64,000 bases of DNA, taken from Marinoscillum sp. MHG1-6 (lineage in GTDB: Bacteria; Bacteroidota; Bacteroidia; Cytophagales; Cyclobacteriaceae). The notes below the pieces were generated by a model. The model saw only the letters and a program-made list of their open reading frames with translations, was not told where the DNA came from and ran no database searches. A program made the position numbers and the translations under genes. Where the stretch lies: positions 310,001 through 374,000 of the forward strand of contig NZ_JAMZMI010000001.1 in assembly GCF_024714475.1 (NCBI RefSeq), in the 5' to 3' direction. Below are positions 9,381 through 18,899 of the stretch, piece after piece; the stretch's first letter is position 1, and each line of letters opens with the position of its first letter.

Positions 9381-9413
9381 CAAATGTAGAAAATAATTTA
9401 TTCTGTTCCCAAA
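9381..9413 (-). promoter_or_regulatory. Bacteroidota-type promoter of rpmG
   Basis: On the minus strand a perfect -7 box TACATTTG (9388-9381) is preceded, after 21 bases, by a TTTG -33 element (9413-9410). The start codon of rpmG is 28 bases downstream of the -7 box. This fits the TTTG/TAnnTTTG consensus of the Bacteroidota primary sigma factor and overlaps the 3' end of the upstream peptidase gene. Confidence 0.7.
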
Positions 9414-10849
9414 CTTGGCAAACTAAAATTATCAAAAATGCTCGGTTGTTTCATCATTGCCTCGATTTCATCGCTCTTACGGGGTGCTTTATCCGAAAGT
9501 AATTCATAGCCATCCTTAGTAATGAGGATATCATCTTCTATTCTCACTGCAATTCCCCACCATTTTTTAGCACAATCTGATCCCTCTGGAATGTAAATCC
9601 CGGGCTCAATAGTAATAACCATATTTTCCTGAAGGGCATCACGCTTTCCTTTATCATGAACATCCAGCCCTATATGATGACCAAGTCCATGAGGGTAGTA
9701 CAAATGCTTTTCATTGACATCATTGATGATCCCCAATTCCACCAGACCCTCATTGATAATTCGTCTTGCGATATCAGTATCCAAATCCTTTCTTAGGTTC
9801 ATTCCCGGTTTGCATGCCTCTATCGCGGCTTGTTGTGCCTTGTACACCAAATCGTAAATAGCCCTTTCTTCTTTTGAAAATTCTCCGTCCACCGGAATGG
9901 TTCTGGTAACATCTGCAGTATAGCCATGATATTCCGCTCCCAGATCCATAAGGATCATCTCATCACTATCTACCTGCGGTTTATAATTTTCAATATAATG
10001 AAGGATACAACCATTGTGACCTGCTCCTACAATTGAGGGATATCCTTCATATTCGGACTGGTACTTCTTGAAAATGAATTCATGCAGCCCCTGGATTTCC
10101 ATTTCCGACATCCCAGGCTTCATAGCTTTCATTACCTCCGTCTGAGCAATACAGGAAATATCAATGGCCTTTTTCAACAAATCAAGCTCTTCGCTGGTCT
10201 TTATTCCACGCATATCATCCATGATTGGATCGAGGGCTTCCATGTCGAGATTGTTTACCTGAGGCTCCAGTTCCAAATCGGTTTCGTTGGGATAATTAAC
10301 CTTTTGCTTGAACCAGGCAATCAAATCATAAAGGTCTCCCTTTACTTTGGTGTTTCTAACATCATTGAAGAAGTCATAGAATAGTACCTTGTCAAACTTT
10401 GAAAAATCAAGATTGTAGTCTTCAAATTCAGTGTTGTTAAAAACCTGATTGATAGCCACCTTTTCCTTCACTCCTTCTACACCAAGCCTTCGTCCCGTCC
10501 ACATTTCAGCCATCGCGTCCCTGGGTTGAATGAAAATAATTTCATTATATGGGCCCCCTGCAGGCGCAGATTGTTTTTCCTTAAATATCAAAAGGACTGC
10601 ATGCGGCTCTTTGTATCCTGTCAAATAGTAAAAGTTTGGATCCTGATGATAGACGTAGTCCACATCATTGGCCCTATTTCGTACGGGATTGGCAAAAAAT
10701 ACCGCTACCGAATTAGCAGGCATTTTTTTTCTAAGAACATCTCTCCTCTCCTTATGAAAGTCTGAGGTGAGAAAGTCTTTCGGAAGATCCTGTGCAAGTA
10801 ACCCCAGGGATGCAAGCAGGAAACATGCTATTAATAATCTATTCTTCAT
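9398..10849 (-). CDS. Exported Xaa-Pro aminopeptidase (M24B)
   Basis: Dimetal aminopeptidase that removes N-terminal residues preceding proline. The 483 residues include a signal peptide (1-20, ending GLLAQ), an aminopeptidase-P N-terminal domain (about 22-180) and a pita-bread catalytic domain (about 225-460). Metal ligands predicted from family alignment are Asp302, Asp313, His391 (in HGLGHHIG), Glu415 and Glu438, all present. The signal peptide places it in the periplasm or outside, unlike cytoplasmic PepP. It follows the M1 peptidase gene by 15 bases in the same direction, so the two probably act together in peptide degradation. Confidence 0.92.
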   Translation of the reverse strand: MKNRLLIACFLLASLGLLAQDLPKDFLTSDFHKERRDVLRKKMPANSVAVFFANPVRNRANDVDYVYHQDPNFYYLTGYKEPHAVLLIFKEKQSAPAGGPYNEIIFIQPRDAMAEMWTGRRLGVEGVKEKVAINQVFNNTEFEDYNLDFSKFDKVLFYDFFNDVRNTKVKGDLYDLIAWFKQKVNYPNETDLELEPQVNNLDMEALDPIMDDMRGIKTSEELDLLKKAIDISCIAQTEVMKAMKPGMSEMEIQGLHEFIFKKYQSEYEGYPSIVGAGHNGCILHYIENYKPQVDSDEMILMDLGAEYHGYTADVTRTIPVDGEFSKEERAIYDLVYKAQQAAIEACKPGMNLRKDLDTDIARRIINEGLVELGIINDVNEKHLYYPHGLGHHIGLDVHDKGKRDALQENMVITIEPGIYIPEGSDCAKKWWGIAVRIEDDILITKDGYELLSDKAPRKSDEIEAMMKQPSIFDNFSLPSLGTE

Positions 10850-10864
10850 GCTAAACTATTTTCT

Positions 10865-12520
10865 CTATTTCATGGAATTCGAACTATAAATGTAGAAGTT
10901 GCTATCCACAACAATATCTTCTACTTCTGTCGGTAGCTCCACCATTTGAAGCTCCTTTGTTGGGTTTATCCACTGCTCTTCATCTGCCACAAAAATTTTC
11001 ACCGGCATATCAAAGCCATCAATGCAATTAGTCCATCGCACGAGCATACGTTGACCATTAATTCTGTATTCCAACACTGGAATCCTATAATCTCTCAAAT
11101 ATTGATCAAAAAAGGCTTCCAAATTCAGGCCAGCTTTTTCTGCTATGTAATTTTCAACCTGCTCACTGGTCACCACAGAATGATAAAATTCTTCATTGAG
11201 CCCGCGGAGGATGGATCGCCACTTTTCATCATCATTGACGCATTGCCTTAAGGTGTGTAGCAGGTTATTGCCTTTGTTATACATATCCTTAGAGCCTTCA
11301 GCATTTACATCGTAATCGCCAATAATCGGTTCTTCATTGTCAATGAACATGCGAACTCCCCTTGTATATTCAGACCCTGCTTCCTTGCCATAGAAGTACT
11401 CTACGAACAAGCTTTCAGAGTACATGGTAAAGCCTTCATGCACCCACATATCAGCAACATCCTTATAGGTGATATTGTTGGCAAACCATTCATGTCCCGA
11501 TTCGTGAATAATAATATAATCCCACTTCAGACCCCAGCCAGTATAGCTCAGGTCATTGCCTTTATAGCCTTTTTGGTAACCGTTTCCATAGGTGACAGAG
11601 CTTTGGTGCTCCATCCCGAGATAGGGCGTTTCTACCAACTTATAGCTGTCCTCATAAAATGGATAAGGTCCAAACCAATATTCGAAAGCCTCCATGGTCC
11701 TGCGAGCATCCACAAAATGCTCCTTAGCCTTCTTCAGGTTATAGCTCAGTACCCAGTAGTCCATGTCCAATGGTCCCTTTTCTCCTTCATACTTCTCAGA
11801 AAAGTTGACATAGTCCCCAATGTTCACATTCACCCCATAGTTATTGATAGGATTGACCACCTTCCAGACATAAGTCCTGGTCTTATTCTTCTTTTTGATG
11901 ACTTCTTTGAGTCTTCCGTTTCCAACAGCCACGAGTTTCCTGGGAACATTAATGCTCAGGGTGATTCCGTTATCGGGCTCATCGTACATGTGATCCTTGC
12001 ATGGCCACCATAAACTAGCCCCTATTCCCTGATTGGAGGTGGCCACAAAATGTTGACCATTTTCATCTTTGGCCCAGCTCCAGCCCCCATCCCATGGAGC
12101 TCTGATCGCCTCATGTGGAACTCCGGAAAAATAGATCGTCACCTTTTTCTCATCCCCAGCTTTTTGATCTGTACTCATGCTAATGAAATGTGCATTCCCT
12201 TCATGAGTCACCTGAAGTTCCTTCCCATCCTGAACGACCTTATCGATATTCATTGGTGACTGGAGATCAATTTGCATAGCAACCGGGCTATCCAGCACCT
12301 TGTAAGTGATTGTATTAGTCCCTGAGATGAACTTTTTATCTATATCAACAGCCACATACAGGTCATAATACTGAAGGTCCCACCATTGGCGCTCCGGAGT
12401 AATCGAACCTCTCAAGGAATCCTGACGGGTATATTCACCCGATTTCGAAAACAATTCTGTCTGCCCGTAAGATACCAGGGAGAGGACAGTCAATACCGAA
12501 AATAGTGCTTGTTTCATCAT
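10865..12520 (-). CDS. Exported M1-family metallopeptidase
   Basis: Zinc aminopeptidase of the M1 (gluzincin) family, 551 residues with a signal peptide ending near residue 20 (VSYGQ). The N-terminal beta domain (about 45-250) precedes the thermolysin-like catalytic domain. Visible motifs are the exopeptidase loop GMEHQ (302-306, a variant of GxMEN), the zinc motif HESGH (339-343) and the third ligand Glu362 in HEGF. It lacks the long C-terminal helical domain of PepN-type enzymes. It is the first gene of a pair with the Xaa-Pro aminopeptidase; rpmB upstream is separated by a terminator. Confidence 0.93.
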   Translation of the reverse strand: MMKQALFSVLTVLSLVSYGQTELFSKSGEYTRQDSLRGSITPERQWWDLQYYDLYVAVDIDKKFISGTNTITYKVLDSPVAMQIDLQSPMNIDKVVQDGKELQVTHEGNAHFISMSTDQKAGDEKKVTIYFSGVPHEAIRAPWDGGWSWAKDENGQHFVATSNQGIGASLWWPCKDHMYDEPDNGITLSINVPRKLVAVGNGRLKEVIKKKNKTRTYVWKVVNPINNYGVNVNIGDYVNFSEKYEGEKGPLDMDYWVLSYNLKKAKEHFVDARRTMEAFEYWFGPYPFYEDSYKLVETPYLGMEHQSSVTYGNGYQKGYKGNDLSYTGWGLKWDYIIIHESGHEWFANNITYKDVADMWVHEGFTMYSESLFVEYFYGKEAGSEYTRGVRMFIDNEEPIIGDYDVNAEGSKDMYNKGNNLLHTLRQCVNDDEKWRSILRGLNEEFYHSVVTSEQVENYIAEKAGLNLEAFFDQYLRDYRIPVLEYRINGQRMLVRWTNCIDGFDMPVKIFVADEEQWINPTKELQMVELPTEVEDIVVDSNFYIYSSNSMK

Positions 12521-12590
12521 ATGATTGAGTTGAACTCACTAAGGTATGAAAGCAAGAATTCCGAGCACTGCTTATTTCTACGAACGGCAA

Positions 12591-12621
12591 TAAAAAAAGC
12601 CTGACTCTTGCGAATCAGGCT
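12591..12621 (-). terminator. Intrinsic terminator of rpmB
   Basis: Stem AGCCTGA / TCAGGCT (7 bp, extended by two further pairs after a mismatch) with a 4-base loop. On the minus strand it is followed by seven T residues. It lies 28 bases past the rpmB stop and insulates the peptidase genes from ribosomal transcription. Confidence 0.85.
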
Positions 12622-12649
12622 CCTTTTATTTCGAATCTAAATCTATTTA

Positions 12650-12889
12650 TTATACTCTTGAAGTACCCTTAGCTCTTGCTTTTTTAAGCACGTTTGAGAT
12701 GCCGTTTTTGTTGATCGTTCTCAAAGTTGAAGTAGATACCTTCAACGTAACCCATTTGTCCTCTTCAGGAATGTAGAACTTCTTAGTTTGAAGATTTGGG
12801 TTAAATCTTCTTTTAACTTTATTATTAGCGTGAGAAACGTTGTTTCCTACTCTTGGTCTCTTTCCTGATATATCGCAAACTTTTGACAT
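12650..12889 (-). CDS. rpmB: 50S ribosomal protein L28 (zinc-free form)
   Basis: Seventy-nine-residue bL28 with the family start [12 protein letters not shown] and the strongly basic C-terminus. Only one cysteine is present, so it is the C-minus type, matching the C-minus L33 of this window. Upstream on the minus strand a near-consensus -7 box (GATATTTG, about 12915-12922) lies in front of the ATG. It is followed by its own terminator, so it is a single-gene unit here. Confidence 0.97.
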   Translation of the reverse strand: MSKVCDISGKRPRVGNNVSHANNKVKRRFNPNLQTKKFYIPEEDKWVTLKVSTSTLRTINKNGISNVLKKARAKGTSRV

Positions 12890-13035
12890 GATTTCACCGA
12901 TTTTTTGAAACGGACTGCAAATATCGTAATAATGAATTAATTAACAAGTGGAGGGCTAATTCTTTTTCTCATTCTCAGATATTTACCGTTTATCAACCTT
13001 TTCATTACTTAAACTCGTCCTTATATTCTACTTAC

Positions 13036-13043
13036 TACCTTTG
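13036..13043 (+). promoter_or_regulatory. Predicted -7 box of the ornithine aminotransferase gene
   Basis: TACCTTTG is a full match to the Bacteroidota TAnnTTTG consensus and lies 43 bases before the start codon at 13087. No clear -33 TTTG is visible, so the assignment rests on the -7 box and its position. Confidence 0.5.
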
Positions 13044-13086
13044 AACTTCAAAGGATCAGGTTTGTTAAAACACTAAAAAAGAAAAT

Positions 13087-14325
13087 ATGGCTGTTTACGA
13101 AGGGACGAAATCATCTGAAGAGTTTATCAATCTCGAGAACGAATATGGAGCACATAATTATCACCCGCTGCCCGTGGTTTTGGACAGAGGAGAAGGTGTA
13201 TTCGTTTGGGATGTTGAGGGTAAGAAATACTACGACTTCCTTTCGGCCTATTCAGCATTAAATCAGGGCCATGGTCACCCGAAAATTATTCAGGCGCTGA
13301 TAGATCAGGCGCAAAAACTGACGTTGACCTCCAGAGCCTTTTATAATGACGTGTTAGGTGAGTTCGAAAAATATGTGACAGAATATTTCGGTTTTGATAA
13401 GGTCCTTCCAATGAATACCGGTGCCGAGGGAGTGGAGACAGCGATAAAAATCTGCCGTAAGTGGGCTTATGAAAAAAAGGGTATCGAAGAAAACAAAGCC
13501 AAAATCATCGTATTCGACCACAACTTCCACGGTCGAACGACTACAATTGTTTCTTTCTCCAGTGATCCTGTATCCTACAAAAACTTTGGGCCTTACCCGG
13601 AAGGGTTTGTACGCATCCCATATAATGATTTGAATGCACTTAAAGAAGCCTGCCAGCTTCCAAACGTTGCAGGTGTAATGGTCGAGCCGATCCAGGGAGA
13701 AGCAGGAGTATATGTTCCAGACGATGGATTCCTCAAAGGAATAAGTGACATCTGTAAGGCTAATAATATCCTTTTCATAGATGATGAGATACAGACGGGT
13801 ATCGGTCGCACAGGGAAACTTCTGGCAGCTGATTATGAAGAGGTAAAGCCGGATATTCTGATTTTGGGGAAAGCACTTTCCGGAGGAGCATACCCAGTAT
13901 CCGCTGTACTTGCAGATAATGAAATCATGGAAGTCATTACTCCAGGCACTCATGGCTCAACTTTCGGAGGCAATCCACTTGGAGCCAAAGTGGCTATTGC
14001 AGCATTGGAAGTAATTAAAAATGAAGGCCTGACGGAAAACGCTGCCAAACTTGGAGCCATCTTTCGTGATCGTATGAATAAGTTCATTGAAAAAACGGAA
14101 CTGGTTTCGCTGATTCGGGGCAAAGGTTTACTTAACGCCATTGTCATCAATGACACAGAGGATAGCTCTACCGCATGGGACCTATGCATCAAGCTTAGAG
14201 ACAATGGGCTACTCGCCAAACCAACCCATGGAAATATTATACGATTCGCGCCTCCGCTCGTAATGACAGAAGATCAACTACACGAGTGTTGCGACATTAT
14301 TGAAAAAACAATCTCCGAATTTTAG
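13087..14325 (+). CDS. rocD: Ornithine--oxo-acid transaminase
   Basis: PLP enzyme converting ornithine and 2-oxoglutarate into glutamate semialdehyde and glutamate, linking arginine and proline metabolism. The 412 residues show the class III aminotransferase pattern: the N-terminal NYHPLPVV and [13 protein letters not shown] blocks typical of ornithine aminotransferase, [12 protein letters not shown] (110-121), FHGRT (148-152), the cofactor Asp in FIDDEIQTG (230-238) and the Schiff-base lysine Lys262 in [10 protein letters not shown]. Length is normal. It is a single-gene unit with a TAnnTTTG-type promoter upstream. The ornithine subtype is supported over acetylornithine aminotransferase by the SAYSA block. 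Confidence 0.95.
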   Translation: MAVYEGTKSSEEFINLENEYGAHNYHPLPVVLDRGEGVFVWDVEGKKYYDFLSAYSALNQGHGHPKIIQALIDQAQKLTLTSRAFYNDVLGEFEKYVTEYFGFDKVLPMNTGAEGVETAIKICRKWAYEKKGIEENKAKIIVFDHNFHGRTTTIVSFSSDPVSYKNFGPYPEGFVRIPYNDLNALKEACQLPNVAGVMVEPIQGEAGVYVPDDGFLKGISDICKANNILFIDDEIQTGIGRTGKLLAADYEEVKPDILILGKALSGGAYPVSAVLADNEIMEVITPGTHGSTFGGNPLGAKVAIAALEVIKNEGLTENAAKLGAIFRDRMNKFIEKTELVSLIRGKGLLNAIVINDTEDSSTAWDLCIKLRDNGLLAKPTHGNIIRFAPPLVMTEDQLHECCDIIEKTISEF

Positions 14326-14493
14326 ACATTTTTTTGCTGAAGGCCTGCGTTTTCAACTAGTGTTTATGCAGTCAATCAATCAAGAATTGTCCCTTGATCT
14401 AAGTGGTTAGAGGGTTTTATTTCTGTGCCCTTTGATTAGGGTACTAAACATTTTTATGGAACTATTTTTTCTGAAAACAGTTTAAAAGGCGTT

Positions 14494-15294
14494 ATGAAAC
14501 GGATAAAAACGTTAGTTATTGCGCTCCTGGGGCTGTTTTTATTAAACTGCGAGGACAGGGAGCCAATATTAAAAACTGAAAGTTTGGTGGTGAAGAGTCC
14601 GGATGAGATTATTCCTCTTGACTCTGTTCACGTAAGGCCGGTTCTGTACGAAAACATTCCCTCTTTTGCTCAATTGACGGTTGATGAATCCAAGGATAAA
14701 TTTATCGCCGCAGTGCTTCCAGCCATCCTGGTGGCCCAGCATGAAATGGAATCAGATAGAAACAAAATCAATGAGTTGAGTAATAAAGAACAATGGGATG
14801 ATGAGGATTCTTCTTACTATCTCACTCAATTAGATCGATTCAATGCCAACAATATTGAGGATTTGCAACAAAGGATGATTGCACTGCCTCCAAGCCTTGT
14901 TTTGGCTCAAGCTGCGGTAGAGAGTGGATGGGGGTCCTCCCGCTTCTTTCGTGAAGGAAATAATCTCTTTGGAATTTGGTCGTACAGCAACAATGAACCA
15001 CGTATGGAGGCCAAATATGATCGAGGTGAAAGAAGTATCTACCTCAGAACTTACAAAAACATATCAGCGTCGATCACTGACTACTTTGAAACATTAGGTC
15101 GCTCCAGAGCGTATAGCGACCTAAGAGTAGCTGCAAGCAAGTCCTCGAAAGCCTCCGATTTACTGCCCTACCTTAAATATTATTCGGAGAAAAGAGAGGC
15201 CTATGTAGCTCAGCTGCAAAAGATCATTGATCAAAATAATCTATACCAGTACGACAATCGACAGATTGATCCGGCCTATTTTGTTTCAGAGTAA
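14494..15294 (+). CDS. Bax-like glucosaminidase-domain lipoprotein
   Basis: Predicted outer-membrane-anchored peptidoglycan hydrolase. A lipoprotein signal peptide ends in LLNC (Cys19). The C-terminal half has the glucosaminidase (GH73-like) fold seen in E. coli Bax: LPPSLVLAQAAVESGWGSSR (131-150) with candidate catalytic Glu143, then EGNNLFGIW. Residues 60-125 form an acidic helical linker. It is followed after 11 bases by a polysaccharide deacetylase lipoprotein on the same strand, so the two are likely co-expressed in cell-wall remodelling. The substrate is inferred from the family. Confidence 0.85.
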   Translation: MKRIKTLVIALLGLFLLNCEDREPILKTESLVVKSPDEIIPLDSVHVRPVLYENIPSFAQLTVDESKDKFIAAVLPAILVAQHEMESDRNKINELSNKEQWDDEDSSYYLTQLDRFNANNIEDLQQRMIALPPSLVLAQAAVESGWGSSRFFREGNNLFGIWSYSNNEPRMEAKYDRGERSIYLRTYKNISASITDYFETLGRSRAYSDLRVAASKSSKASDLLPYLKYYSEKREAYVAQLQKIIDQNNLYQYDNRQIDPAYFVSE

Positions 15295-15305
15295 AAACAC
15301 TTGAC

Positions 15306-16379
15306 ATGAATAGACGCTTAAGCAGTTTATTAGCATTAATCTGCCTTTTACTTTCTTATGGTTGTACTACTACTTCTGACACGACTGAGGCAAATGCTTC
15401 CGATCAGTCAGCTGAAAACGGGAAATCCATTGTTTGCTTTGTCTATCACCGTTTTGGTGATGATCAATATCCATCCACCAATGTTTCATTGAAAGACTTC
15501 AAGGCGCATCTCAGCTACCTGAAGGACAATGGATTCCAGGTACTGTCCTTTGCTGACGCGATAGATTACTTACAATCTGACGGTCCCAAAAAGAAAACTG
15601 CAGTGATCACGATTGACGATGGGTATAAAAGCTTCTACGACAACGCACTACCACTACTTTCAAAATTTGGCTTCCCTGCCACAGTTTATATCAATACTGA
15701 AACGGTCGGTGGTGATGATTATATGACCTGGGAAGAGCTTAGGTCAGCCACAGCACAGAAAATTGAAATCGGAAATCATACCCATTCCCACAAGTACTTT
15801 CTCGACGAATCAGAATTTTCACGTTACAATACCTTCCAGTCGGAAATTGAAAAAAGTCAGCAGCTCATCAAGAATAACCTTGGTATCACTCCCGTAACCT
15901 TTGCTTACCCTTTTGGTGAGTTCGATCCAAAAATGAAGGACATCGTCAGGCGCGCTGGTTTTAAGGCGGCCGTGGCCCAAAATTCAGGGGTCATATCCAC
16001 GCAAACGGACCTGTTCAGATGTCCGAGATTTCCAATGTCAGAAAATTATGCTGCTCCGGACAAGTTTGCTGCCAAGGCAGATATGCTCCCTTTATTCATT
16101 GATTTCGAAAACCCTACTTCCTTTATGCTTCCGCCTAACCAAACCACTCCAACTTTGACTTTGACCCTGGACCCCGAAAACCTGAGGCTAGATGAATTGC
16201 AATGTTTTATTCAGGGAAGCGATTGCGAGTTTTTACGCCTGGAGACCAACCAAATTTCCATTCGGGCAAAATCAGATATCTCCTCCCGAAGAAGGACTTT
16301 ATATACTATCACTGTTCCTGACAAAGATGGAAACTGGCATTGGCTCAGCCATCTATGGATCAATCCAAATGGGAATTAA
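15306..16379 (+). CDS. Polysaccharide deacetylase lipoprotein (CE4)
   Basis: NodB-type carbohydrate esterase that removes acetyl groups from N-acetylglucosamine polymers, at the cell surface or periplasm. The lipobox is SYGC (Cys20). The NodB domain spans about residues 40-245 with TIDDGY (102-107, metal Asp105), NHTHSH (157-162, metal His158 and His162) and the FAYPFGEFD segment. A C-terminal domain of about 100 residues is beta-rich and unassigned. It shares an operon with the Bax-like glucosaminidase and ends one base before the stop of the convergent EamA gene. Confidence 0.9.
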   Translation: MNRRLSSLLALICLLLSYGCTTTSDTTEANASDQSAENGKSIVCFVYHRFGDDQYPSTNVSLKDFKAHLSYLKDNGFQVLSFADAIDYLQSDGPKKKTAVITIDDGYKSFYDNALPLLSKFGFPATVYINTETVGGDDYMTWEELRSATAQKIEIGNHTHSHKYFLDESEFSRYNTFQSEIEKSQQLIKNNLGITPVTFAYPFGEFDPKMKDIVRRAGFKAAVAQNSGVISTQTDLFRCPRFPMSENYAAPDKFAAKADMLPLFIDFENPTSFMLPPNQTTPTLTLTLDPENLRLDELQCFIQGSDCEFLRLETNQISIRAKSDISSRRRTLYTITVPDKDGNWHWLSHLWINPNGN

Positions 16380-17273
16380 TTATCGGCCCAGAACCAGAAG
16401 CGCAAGACCGGCTAGAATACCAATAAGGTAAAGTCCTTTGCGCCCGGTATTTGCTTCTTTGAACAAAATGGCGCCAAAAAGGAATACAATCAAAACGTTG
16501 GACCGACGCACCAGACTAATGATGGAAATCAGAGAGTCAGGCAAGGATATACTATAAAAGTAGAGATAGTCTCCAATAAGAAGAAACAGTCCAATAAAAG
16601 GGATAGCCCACCTCCATTGAAACGGTGTAGACGCAGCCCGACGGGGATACCAGACCAGTCCCAATATTGGAATCAACAGTATCGTTTGATAGAATGTGAA
16701 ATAGGCTTCAACGGCCATCACATTCATATCTCTCAAAAGGTAGCGATCGTATAGTGCGCTTATGGAGCCCATGAGAGTTCCGAGAACCATCAGCCATATA
16801 TAAGGATTCGATCTAAAAGAAATTCCCTCAAGTTTTCCGGCCGTCGAGAACAGGTAGAAAAATAAAAAGATCAGTCCTCCGCCTACAAATTGCATAGGAG
16901 TAAGGCGCTCCGAAAAAATAATAAAAGCACCCAATGTCGTCCACAAAGGGCCTGTTGACCGAATGGGAGCGAAAATCGTCAAAGGGAGGTTTTTCAATGC
17001 AAAGTAGGTACAGATCCAACTCGAAAGAACGATGACCGTTTTTAAGATAATCTTCCAATGCTCCTCAGAAGTGATATGTGGAACATACGCCAGACTATCC
17101 TGGGGAATTATTCCCATTTCTGATAACAGCACAAATCCTATCATGATGATAGAGGCGGCCACAGTAGACAGAAACAAAGTGGGCATCACCGCATTCCGGT
17201 CAAGGGAAATCTTTTTGAAAATATCATAAAACCCCAGAAAGACTGCCGAAGCAATCGCAAGAATCAACCACAT
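16380..17273 (-). CDS. EamA-family transporter
   Basis: Predicted DMT-superfamily permease of 297 residues with about ten membrane segments and two EamA repeats. The frame is open to 17330, but the extra 19 residues are hydrophilic, contain no helix and reach into the promoter space of the divergent gene; starting at ATG 17273 puts the first helix (MWLILAIASAVFLGFYDIF) directly at the N-terminus. Residues APIRSTGPLWTTLGAFIIF form the conserved end of the first repeat. The substrate is unknown. Confidence 0.82.
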   Translation of the reverse strand: MWLILAIASAVFLGFYDIFKKISLDRNAVMPTLFLSTVAASIIMIGFVLLSEMGIIPQDSLAYVPHITSEEHWKIILKTVIVLSSWICTYFALKNLPLTIFAPIRSTGPLWTTLGAFIIFSERLTPMQFVGGGLIFLFFYLFSTAGKLEGISFRSNPYIWLMVLGTLMGSISALYDRYLLRDMNVMAVEAYFTFYQTILLIPILGLVWYPRRAASTPFQWRWAIPFIGLFLLIGDYLYFYSISLPDSLISIISLVRRSNVLIVFLFGAILFKEANTGRKGLYLIGILAGLALLVLGR

Positions 17274-17341
17274 GTCCCGTCCTTTTATTTCGGCAAAGTT
17301 ACCGCTGCAATTTGTTTCCCACAGTTTCATTAATTTTAAAT

Positions 17342-17758
17342 ATGTCTGACTTGAAAACCACCCCTAACAATCAGAGCGTTACAGAATTTTTAGATGCTGT
17401 TCCTAATGAAACACGCAAGAAGGACGCACGTGCTGTTTTGCAGCTCATGAAAAAAATCACAGGCAAAAAACCGGTGATGTGGGGTCCAAGTATTGTTGGG
17501 TTTGGTACGTATCACTACAAGTATGCCTCTGGTCGCGAGGGTGATTGGTTTTGGGTTGGGTTCTCTCCAAGAAAACATAAACTCGTACTCTACATCATGG
17601 CCGGATTTGGAAAATATGATACATTGATGGCCCAACTAGGAAAGTATAAGACTGGTGTCTCCTGCCTTTACATCAACCAACTAAGTGATATCAATATTGA
17701 CATTTTAAGAGAGCTGATCACCGAGTCTGTAGACTTTATTAAAACCAAAAAATGGTGA
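17342..17758 (+). CDS. DUF1801 domain protein
   Basis: A 138-residue cytoplasmic protein of the DUF1801 (YdhG-like) fold. Recognisable blocks are the helical N-terminal VTEFLDAVPNETRKKDA, the MWGPSIVGFGTYHYKY segment and the GFSPRKHKLVLYIM segment. Function is unknown for the family. ATG 17342 is preferred to an in-frame ATG at 17312 because the family starts near that point. Its last codons overlap the next gene by 7 bases, indicating co-transcription. Confidence 0.88.
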   Translation: MSDLKTTPNNQSVTEFLDAVPNETRKKDARAVLQLMKKITGKKPVMWGPSIVGFGTYHYKYASGREGDWFWVGFSPRKHKLVLYIMAGFGKYDTLMAQLGKYKTGVSCLYINQLSDINIDILRELITESVDFIKTKKW

Positions 17759-18810
17759 TCAAAAGACTCCATCTTTCAAGCATAATATTACTCTTTGCCT
17801 ACCTTCTGTCCTGCAATAGCACATCTCCTCCTGTGATAACAAAATCATCTGTTGACGTACCAACTGACGCGCTCTTACAAGCCATATCTTACGTAGATAA
17901 CAAAACCATATGGGTCAGTGGGCATAAGGCTACTTTCGCCCGGACAACAGATGGCGGCGAATCCTGGGATTTGTTTACTCATCCATCAGATACACTACAA
18001 TTTCGTGACCTCCATGCATTTAGCGAAGACCATGTCCTGCTCATGAGTGCGGGCACGGGTAAGCTTTCACGTATCATGCACTTTTTTGTGAATGAAAATC
18101 TCTGGCTCGAATCTTATGCTATGGCTGATGAAGAGGGCTTCTTAAATACGATTGAGTTTTGGGACAACGACTCCGTGGGCCTGGCCTTTGGAGATTCTTA
18201 TCAGGAAAGGATGTTTATCCTTAAAACGTCAGATGGCGGCGAACATTGGAATCGTATGAACCCAAAAACACTACCTAAACCGGGTAAGGGAGAAGGTGGA
18301 TTCGCAGCCAGTGGAACCTGCATTAGTACATTGCCCGGTGGAATTGCCTTCATCGGCACTGGAGCGGGAGGAAATTCCAGAATACTCACGACCTATGACT
18401 ATGGATCGACGTGGGCGGTCAAAGATGGCCCTCTGCCCACAGGGGAGATGGCGGGGATCTTCTCCATAAGTATGCTTAATGAGCAAATTGGAATGGTGGT
18501 CGGGGGAGACTTATCAAAGCCTTCAGAATACCTAAATAACGTTGCAATAACCAAAAACGGCGGTTCCTCGTGGGAACCTGGGAGGCAAACCATCACAAAG
18601 GGAACATTCTATGGAAGTGATCTCCTTATGTGGAAAGACAACCCGTTCATTATCGCCACCGGACCGCAAGGCATAGACTACAGTCATGACTGGGGCCAGT
18701 CCTGGAATAATCTGGATTCAGGAAATTTTTGGTGCGTAAAAATGCACCCTTCAGGATACGGGTTAGCTACAGGCGCAGATGGGAAAATTTTAAAGATCGA
18801 GATAAATTGA
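17752..18810 (+). CDS. BNR/YCF48-like beta-propeller lipoprotein
   Basis: A 352-residue lipoprotein (lipobox LLSC, Cys21) built of repeats carrying the Asp-box style motif T-x-D-G-G-x-x-W: TTDGGESWD, TSDGGEHWN, TYDYGSTW, TKNGGSSWE, SHDWGQSW. This is the pattern of BNR repeats or YCF48-like propellers, usually annotated as oxidoreductase or sialidase-like, but the catalytic residues of sialidases are not evident. Role unknown, probably a surface or periplasmic binding protein. Translation is coupled to the DUF1801 gene by a 7-base overlap. Confidence 0.8.
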   Translation: MVIKRLHLSSIILLFAYLLSCNSTSPPVITKSSVDVPTDALLQAISYVDNKTIWVSGHKATFARTTDGGESWDLFTHPSDTLQFRDLHAFSEDHVLLMSAGTGKLSRIMHFFVNENLWLESYAMADEEGFLNTIEFWDNDSVGLAFGDSYQERMFILKTSDGGEHWNRMNPKTLPKPGKGEGGFAASGTCISTLPGGIAFIGTGAGGNSRILTTYDYGSTWAVKDGPLPTGEMAGIFSISMLNEQIGMVVGGDLSKPSEYLNNVAITKNGGSSWEPGRQTITKGTFYGSDLLMWKDNPFIIATGPQGIDYSHDWGQSWNNLDSGNFWCVKMHPSGYGLATGADGKILKIEIN

Positions 18811-18899
18811 AGGCGTATGTTACGAATCGGTTGGATAATGTTATCTCTTGATTAATATTTCAGTTAAATTCGAGCGGTTTTCAACAAAATTAAAAGTAA

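Noticed and set aside
11438-12013. Long open frame opposite the M1 peptidase gene
   Set aside because: It is a shadow of a well-supported peptidase with intact zinc motif; no known domain in the opposite frame.
13354-13953. 199-codon open frame opposite rocD
   Set aside because: Antisense shadow of a conserved aminotransferase; composition is unlike a protein.
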